From Aedes albopictus (taxonomy: Eukaryota; Arthropoda; Insecta; Diptera; Culicidae), in contig NC_085137.1 in NCBI RefSeq assembly GCF_035046485.1, positions 256,764,733 to 256,828,732 of the forward strand: a stretch of 64,000 nucleotides of DNA, given 5' to 3'. A program made the translations under genes and the position numbers. The notes beneath the pieces were generated by a model. The model saw nothing but the letters and a program-made list of their open reading frames with translations. It was not told the DNA's origin and searched no databases. Positions 58,497 through 64,000 of this stretch are shown here, in pieces; positions within the stretch are counted from its first letter, which is position 1; the number at the start of each line of letters is the position of its first letter.

Positions 58497-59055
58497 AAAG
58501 TTGTAAGACTCGATATTGAGCTAAAACTCAAAAACTGTTCTACTTAAAATTTTTTGAAGGTCGGTTTCGAAATCAGCACTAAATTGTGCTTCAAAAATGT
58601 TGGTCTTTGACAGAAGTTCACGACTTTCGTTTTATTTTGTAAACTTGTGTTATATGTGCAAAACAAGGTAAATTTTTAAACATTGTCAACTACATAAGCA
58701 CATTTTTCATATTTTTTGTAGTGAATATAAAACCTCAAAAGTAGCTGCATATGAAAATCTTAGATATCAGCTGTAACACACAAAAAAATGAAAAAGTTCC
58801 AAAGAGTACATACTGAGATATAATGTTTTAAAATGTGTTCAATAATCTTATCAGTTTTTCTTAAAGTTGGATAACTTTCAGCAAACTTATTCGATTTCGC
58901 TCAAAATTATTTTACCAATGGAGCTTTAATATTTGATTCATGATTGGTCAAAATTTCAGCGTTTGTGATTGAAGTATAAAAAAGTTATGAACATTTGAAT
59001 GAAAAATTATTTTGACCAAAACATTGCTGTACGGACAATTGTTTGATACACTGTA

Positions 59056-59134
59056 GGTGCACGGATCAAGAAGGCGAGGGCTGCCTTTGCGAGTTTATGA
59101 AATGTATGTAAAAACAATCAGGACAGTCGACATA
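59056..59134. other. Spacer between two elements
   Basis: Short unique sequence with no feature between the TA-flanked foldback element and the next inverted-repeat element. Confidence 0.4.
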
Positions 59135-60577
59135 AGGGGTAGGCGAGGCATAATGCGCAGCTTTAGCATTTTGCCACCAAATCCAGTAAATTAAGTGCAA
59201 CCAATGTGTAATTTTAACGTTCAATCCTCATTTGAACCTTAACTGACAAAAGCTAATCGTTGAAACTTCGAATTAAGTTATAAATGTTGTAAAATTTTAT
59301 GTTTTTATAAAATGTATAAAATCGCGAGTTGCGGTTTGGGGGTGGGGCATAATGAGCACCCTAGGTGGGGCAGGATGATCAATACCAGTTTTGTGCACAA
59401 TCAAATGCTAATTGACTATTTTTGTCAATGATAAAGCATACCGGCAACAATCAATGAGAATTTGAAGGGATTACGGGGTTTAATTTGTAGGGAACTGTGG
59501 GGTTCCAAGTAGTCTTCTATTGAGGAATTTTTCACAGGTACCGAAATTTTCACGCTAATAAATTGAAAGTTACAGACAAAACATTACTATATGCATCAAA
59601 ACAGAGAAAACCAAAATTACAATTCGTTTGTTGAAGATGTTTACCATTTTCATTATTTTTTCACCAGTTGCTCATTTTGCCCCACCCTACTACCAACTCT
59701 ATGAAGCATATTTTTTCAACAAAATAATTATACAAATAGTTGAAAAGTGTTACAAATACATTTCATTGTTCTAGGAAATATCAAGAAAATCGATAGATGC
59801 CCACTAAGTTGTGGTTTCCATTCCCAAAACCTCATTTTAGGTCCTGATTCTTATAATATTTTCCCAGTACATGACCACTTTACGCATTTTGATTAATTTT
59901 TCAAGGTAAACGGATTTTTTGACTGATGTTTTAAACTAAATTAGTCATCAACTAAATTAGTCATCAACTCATTGGAATTCAGATAGGGTAAGTGTACCAA
60001 TTATGGCTATAGTACCAATTATTCGCCATAGTTGATTTTCACCCTTTAACGATGTAAATCAACAAGAAAAATTTTGTGAACAACAGATCACGTTCACAAA
60101 AGATGGTCGCACTCATTTAAACTCCACATTTTGCTCAAATCATGGTAGAAATAAATCATTTTCCTTAAAATTTCGACTTCCTTGCACCCTTTTTCGCCAT
60201 AGTGTACCAGTTATGGCTAACCCCATAAGAAATGCATGCAAATAGTGCGAAAAGGAACCGAAGTTAAAAATGTAACCATAACTGGTACATGGTTCCTATC
60301 ATTGGCACACGCCGTAATAAATACTAAAAGTAGTTTTGGCTCCGTTTCGATATTTTTCCTGTAAAGTATGGAAACTAAGCTGTCTTTTAACTTATTGGTG
60401 ACATTCGTTCGTCTTCTCGTTATTTTTGTATAAATAGCTCTCCTTAGGTAGTGCCATGATTGGTACACGCACCCTAATTGGGCAACAATCAAGCAATTTG
60501 TTCTGTTAATTCGAAGATTTAAGTGAAAATACAAGGTGCTCATTATGCCCACCTGCTCATTATGCCCGCCTACCCCT
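59135..60577. mobile_element. 1.4-kb inverted-repeat element with GGGGTAGGCG ends
   Basis: AGGGGTAGGCGAGGCATAAT at 59135 is matched inverted by ATTATGCCCGCCTACCCCT ending at 60577. The phrase CATAATGAGCA or its complement recurs inside (about 59348 and 60536-60566). No transposase frame is seen. A second inverted-repeat unit is nested at 59993-60474. Confidence 0.6.
59993..60474. mobile_element. Nested MITE with GTACCAAT-ATGGC ends
   Basis: AGGGTAAGTGTACCAATTAT at about 59993 is matched inverted by ATGATTGGTACACGCACCCT ending at about 60474. Several internal copies of TGTACCA-TTATGGCTA occur. No target duplication was established. Confidence 0.5.
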
Positions 60578-60589
60578 ACCAATCCAAAT

Positions 60590-60865
60590 TACCAACTCGA
60601 ACGTAAAATCTGTACTGCTGTACGCCAGTGAAACTTGGTGTGTATCAGTAGAGAACACTCAGGCTGCAGGTCTTCTTCAATAGGACATCGCAGTAGAATC
60701 AGACCCAGAGGCTCATGGCGGCGCAGCCTCAACAAGGGAATAAAGGAAGTCGACAGAAATTTGACCTGGCCACAGGTCAAGGCGGCGATGACGGACAATC
60801 GCCCAGGATAGAGATCTTTCAATCCAGCCCTCGGCACCGCCGTGGGTGCTCAGGAGTGAAAGTAC
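60590..60865 (+). pseudogene. LINE ORF2 C-terminal fragment
   Basis: The + strand encodes VLLYASETWCVSVENTQAAG near 60615, then a HGGAASTRE/RSLNKGIKEVDRNLTW-like segment near 60715-60770, and a final piece near 60800. This is the order seen at the C terminus of Jockey/CR1-like and related non-LTR ORF2 proteins. Frames are broken and the upstream RT is missing. Confidence 0.6.
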
Positions 60866-61671
60866 CTAACTGCATCAGTCACGGAATTTCGGATATGAAA
60901 GTTTTGCGGCCAAACCACATGATATGGTGAAATGATTTTATTGTTAAATTTGTTTTAATAGTTATACTAAGCTAGCTGTTACATATCTTACAAATTTGTT
61001 AGTTTATAAATTACAATTCACTGTGGCTTGCGACAGGATATAATGATATTCGATTTATTTAACTCAGTGTGCACTGGTGCAAGAAGGGGAAAAATAATAG
61101 ATTCTTCTAGTACCTTATATAGCAGCCGTTGATTTTTATAACTCATACAACCCATGGAAGGGACATGTGCTACATAAAATTCGCTTCATTTCTACATCGG
61201 GAAAATCAATATTGTGAAACGGTTTACCAACACAGCATCACTAACAAATGAGTAGATTCACAAATAAATCGGTGAGACGGCTTGTGGTTTTATTGTGCTG
61301 GGTGTCTTATAATAAAAAAGCAGTGAAAGTGAAGTGGTTTATATTAATCTATATATAAGTGGAATGATACAATAAGGATGTACTCGAGGGCCTTCACTGC
61401 TTTCCATTTATGTAGTACATATCCAGCTGCACCGCTGTTGGCTAGCAACAAATTGTGATTTGCTATTGCTTTCTTTTTTTTCGTTGGAATAAGGAAAGAA
61501 ATATTTGACTGCAAAAATAGTACACTCAGAATATTTTAGTTGTTGATAAAAAATGAGTTCTTCCTTTCATATGTCCTGCATATATGTACGTATGGAGATT
61601 TGTCACATTTCGCAATTACCGGTTAGTGATGTCAACTTGATAGAGTCGTTAAGAGTCAGAGAAGTACTGAG
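60866..61671. other. Unassigned AT-rich DNA
   Basis: No supported gene or element. Confidence 0.4.
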
Positions 61672-62288
61672 CAGAGCGTTAATGATTAATCATAAATTTA
61701 ATCATGATTAATGATTAATGATTAAGATTAATCAAAATCATTAATCAAAATCACAAAAAAAATCTCATTTAATCATTAATCATTAATCTTAATCACACTG
61801 TTTTTGCAATCTAATCATTAATCAGTAATCATAATCATAAGAAAAAATATTTATCAATCATTAATCATTCATCACCAAAAATGATTCATCATATAAAATA
61901 TATAATCCAATTTAAATTGGTTCAAATGCTGTTTCAAATAATATAATTTATAATTCTTTTTACAAAAATCTCCCGGACAGAGTTACCCTTTGCTTTTTGA
62001 AACATCAAAAACATTTTAAACAATAAATATATTTTAATCATTTCCAGTTTTTTTGTGATTGATTAATCATGATTAATCATGATTTTTAATCAATGAGCCG
62101 TTTTTAATCATTAATCATAATCATTAATCACAGATAAAACCAATTTTAATCATTAATCATAATCTTTAATCAATAATCATTCTAAAAATCAAATTAATCA
62201 TTAATCATAATCAATAATCACCAAAATTGGAATTTTAATCACCAATGATTAATCATGATTAAAATTTTTGTTAATCATGAACGCTCTG
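61672..62288. mobile_element. 617-bp ATTAATC-rich foldback element, second copy
   Basis: The ends CAGAGCGTTAATGATTAATC (61672) and GTTAATCATGAACGCTCTG (62288) are the same terminal inverted repeats as at 50509-50917. The centre is again made of ATTAATCATTAATCAT-type repeats. The flanks share ACTGAG (61666-61671 and 62291-62296) with two extra G bases on the right, so the exact target duplication is uncertain. It is about 200 bp longer than the other copy, as expected if the internal repeats expand and contract. Confidence 0.8.
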
Positions 62289-62930
62289 GGACTGAGTGCT
62301 AAGTTATCTTTTATTTATTGCGGGAAAATGTACACGATCAAAAATTATACAGAAGATCTTCCAAAAATTAACACAAGCACATAAAAAAGACACAGACACA
62401 GACAAAACGAACGCTTTAACCCACAATTAATTATTAGATAACAAGTGAAGTGAACATATTTGAGAAACCCAAAATGGATAAATGTGTCAAAAAGAGAGAT
62501 TAAGTTGAAGCATTTCAAGGTCAGTTGGCGAGACCACAGGCGAAATTAGGCAGCAATAAAACAGACAAGCTCTTGTCGTGAAAGCGCAGGTCCTTATCCA
62601 CGATTAACGAATTGTACAACTTCAATTGGGACAACAAATGCATCTAGCTCAAAATGTTGTATCTATTTTGAAGGCACTGTGAGCTCGACAAATAATCCGG
62701 GATCTTTCACGAAATTGTACACCTTCAAGCCCACGTTAGAACGAGCACGAGGGACACCAGCATTTGATGTATGTGAAGCGTCCGCATTGTTCCACCCTAT
62801 CATAATTCTGCCACACGGAGCGTTTCATTTCTTCCAAAGAGAGACCATAACAAACAACACACAGCACAGAGGAAGAGTGAAACGAACGGCGGGTGGTGTT
62901 CGCCGCTGCAAAAGCCGCGTTGAAGACTAA
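62289..62930. other. Unassigned DNA
   Basis: No gene supported. Overlapping frames on both strands at 62679-62945 have no domain. Confidence 0.4.
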
Positions 62931-64000
62931 TATAAGAGCAAGCAAAAAGACCTGCTTTGAGGGTCTCTGTCAGAATGCCAATGCGAACCCGTGTGGTGAT
63001 GCCTACAGGATCGTTATGGCCAAGACGAGAGGTGTAATGGCTCCTACAGAGCAATTTGCTTTTCCGCGTCGTGATCCTAGTCCTTGGCCTCCTTTCGTAG
63101 GACAGCCGGAGACTGGGGCTGGCGATGTGGAACTTACGTGGAGACTGGGTCACCGATGTGGAACTTACGGGGATAGCAAAGTCCCTTAGAGTAGATAAGG
63201 CCCCATCTTATTACAGGCTAATGTGCCTGAGGGTTGCGAGCGCGTACCGTACCGTGTCACACGACGCTCTCTGCGTCATTACTGGTATGGTGCCTATCGG
63301 TATCCTTATCAGTGAGGACATGGAGTGCTTCGAAACGCGCGGCACAAGAGGCATACGCAGGACTGCCAGGATGGCCTCTATGGTCAAATGGCAGCGCGCG
63401 TGCGACAGTTCCACCAAAGGAAGGTTGATACCAAGGGTGGATAGTTGGATTAATAGGCGCCATGGGGAAGTAACATTCCACCTGACACAGGTCTTTTCAG
63501 GTCATGGTTGCTTCCGACAGTATCTACACCGTTTCAGGCATGCGGATTCTCCCGAACGCCTAGTGTGCAATGGTTTAGAGGAAACGACGGAACACGTTTT
63601 TTACGTGTGTCCGCGCTTTCGCACAATGCGTGACCGCATTGCTTGCCACATGTGGGGAGGACACAACTCTGGACAACTTGGTCCAGAGGATGTGTAGGGA
63701 TGAGTTTGGCTGGAACGCCGTTTCAACGGCTATTACCCACATCGTCTGGGAGCTACAGAGGAGGTGGCGCGTAGACTCGGAGAATGGCTAGTTCAGATGC
63801 GGTACAAGAGGTGGTCCAGGGGTTCGGAGTCGGCTTCGTAGGTCATACCGGTGCCATGCGGTCGAGATCGACCCTTACAGCGATTAAGTGGCCGCGGAGA
63901 GGAAGTCCCAGTAGCGTTGCTGTCGTGGCGTCGGTCTACTAGGATGGATCCGAGCCCGCGGTTTGAAAGGGGTCCCTGACAAGGGTGGGGCAAGTGAGAC
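62931..64000 (+). pseudogene. R1-clade LINE, internally deleted, running to the window edge
   Basis: The + strand encodes NPCGDAYRIVMAKTRGVMAP near 62985-63045, the endonuclease-RT linker of R1-type ORF2, and then SLRVDKAP near 63182. It jumps directly to the C-terminal domain: LRVASAYRTVSHDALCV near 63225, FSGHGCFRQYLHRFRHADSP near 63500-63555, EETTEHVFYVCPRF near 63580 and WELQRRWRV near 63750. Almost the whole RT catalytic core is deleted. A noncoding 3' UTR follows the stop near 63790. It belongs to the same clade as 24841-25840 and 16684-18710 but is a different subfamily. Confidence 0.75.

Larger units (their letters stand above)
56632..59053. mobile_element. 2.4-kb TA-flanked foldback element with approximately 350-bp arms
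   Basis: CAGTGTATCAAACAATAGCC at 56632 is matched by its inverted copy ending at 59053. Imperfect complementarity continues for about 350 bp per arm (56632-57000 and 58700-59053). TA flanks both sides (56630-56631 and 59054-59055), which suggests Tc1/mariner-like mobilisation. No transposase frame is present in the 1.7-kb centre. The centre carries a secondary insertion at 57719-58496. The central AT-rich DNA outside that insertion has no gene. Confidence 0.75.

Overview
The window looks like mosquito genomic DNA, most likely Aedes (Ae. aegypti or a close relative). The evidence is a conserved insect gene with GT/AG introns, low gene density, a very high load of nested transposons, and a tRNA-derived SINE that I recognise as Feilai-like. 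There are no bacterial features. The only host gene I can defend is the 3' part of the outspread (osp) homologue, the insect counterpart of the vertebrate MPRIP/TRIOBP family. It lies at 37117-45396 on the + strand, in eight exons encoding about 1967 residues: a PH domain and long coiled coils. Its 5' exons were not identified here, so some or all of the left 37 kb may be intron of this gene.

Left part (1-16.7 kb). A truncated RTE-type LINE on the - strand (1-1105) is followed by gene-poor DNA holding LINE debris and degenerate GTTTCAGG arrays. A nearly intact BEL/Pao LTR retrotransposon follows (7682-16275, - strand). It has 489-bp LTRs with only two differences that I noticed and a 5-bp target duplication. 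Its gag has an N-terminal PHD finger and a Gln/Pro repeat tract. Its reverse transcriptase is interrupted by a 581-bp palindromic MITE at a TA site.

Middle left (16.7-37 kb). R1-clade LINE fragments, a 1.5-kb terminal-inverted-repeat element, a Feilai-like SINE inside a foldback element, and decayed LINE endonuclease/RT pieces. From 28.5 to 33.2 kb there is a large block of tandem repeats, including an array of CCGCCATCTTG motifs bracketed by inverted ends. From 33.2 to 36.4 kb there are further nested MITEs.

Gene (37.1-46.3 kb). The osp exons, introns with TE fragments, and a probable 3' UTR with a poly(A) signal.

Right part (46.4-64 kb). Long-TIR elements, a 1-kb duplication in which one copy carries an AT-rich foldback insertion and the other is the empty site, and a near full-length RTE LINE with target duplications (51870-55301, one nonsense and one frameshift). 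A 2.4-kb TA-flanked foldback element holds a secondary insertion that fuses an eIF4E-derived fragment to a LINE-like 3' tail. Further MITEs and an internally deleted R1 LINE run to the window end. Apart from osp and the retrotransposon reading frames, I see no coding sequence that I trust. All comparisons are by eye and family names come from recognised motifs; no database search was run.
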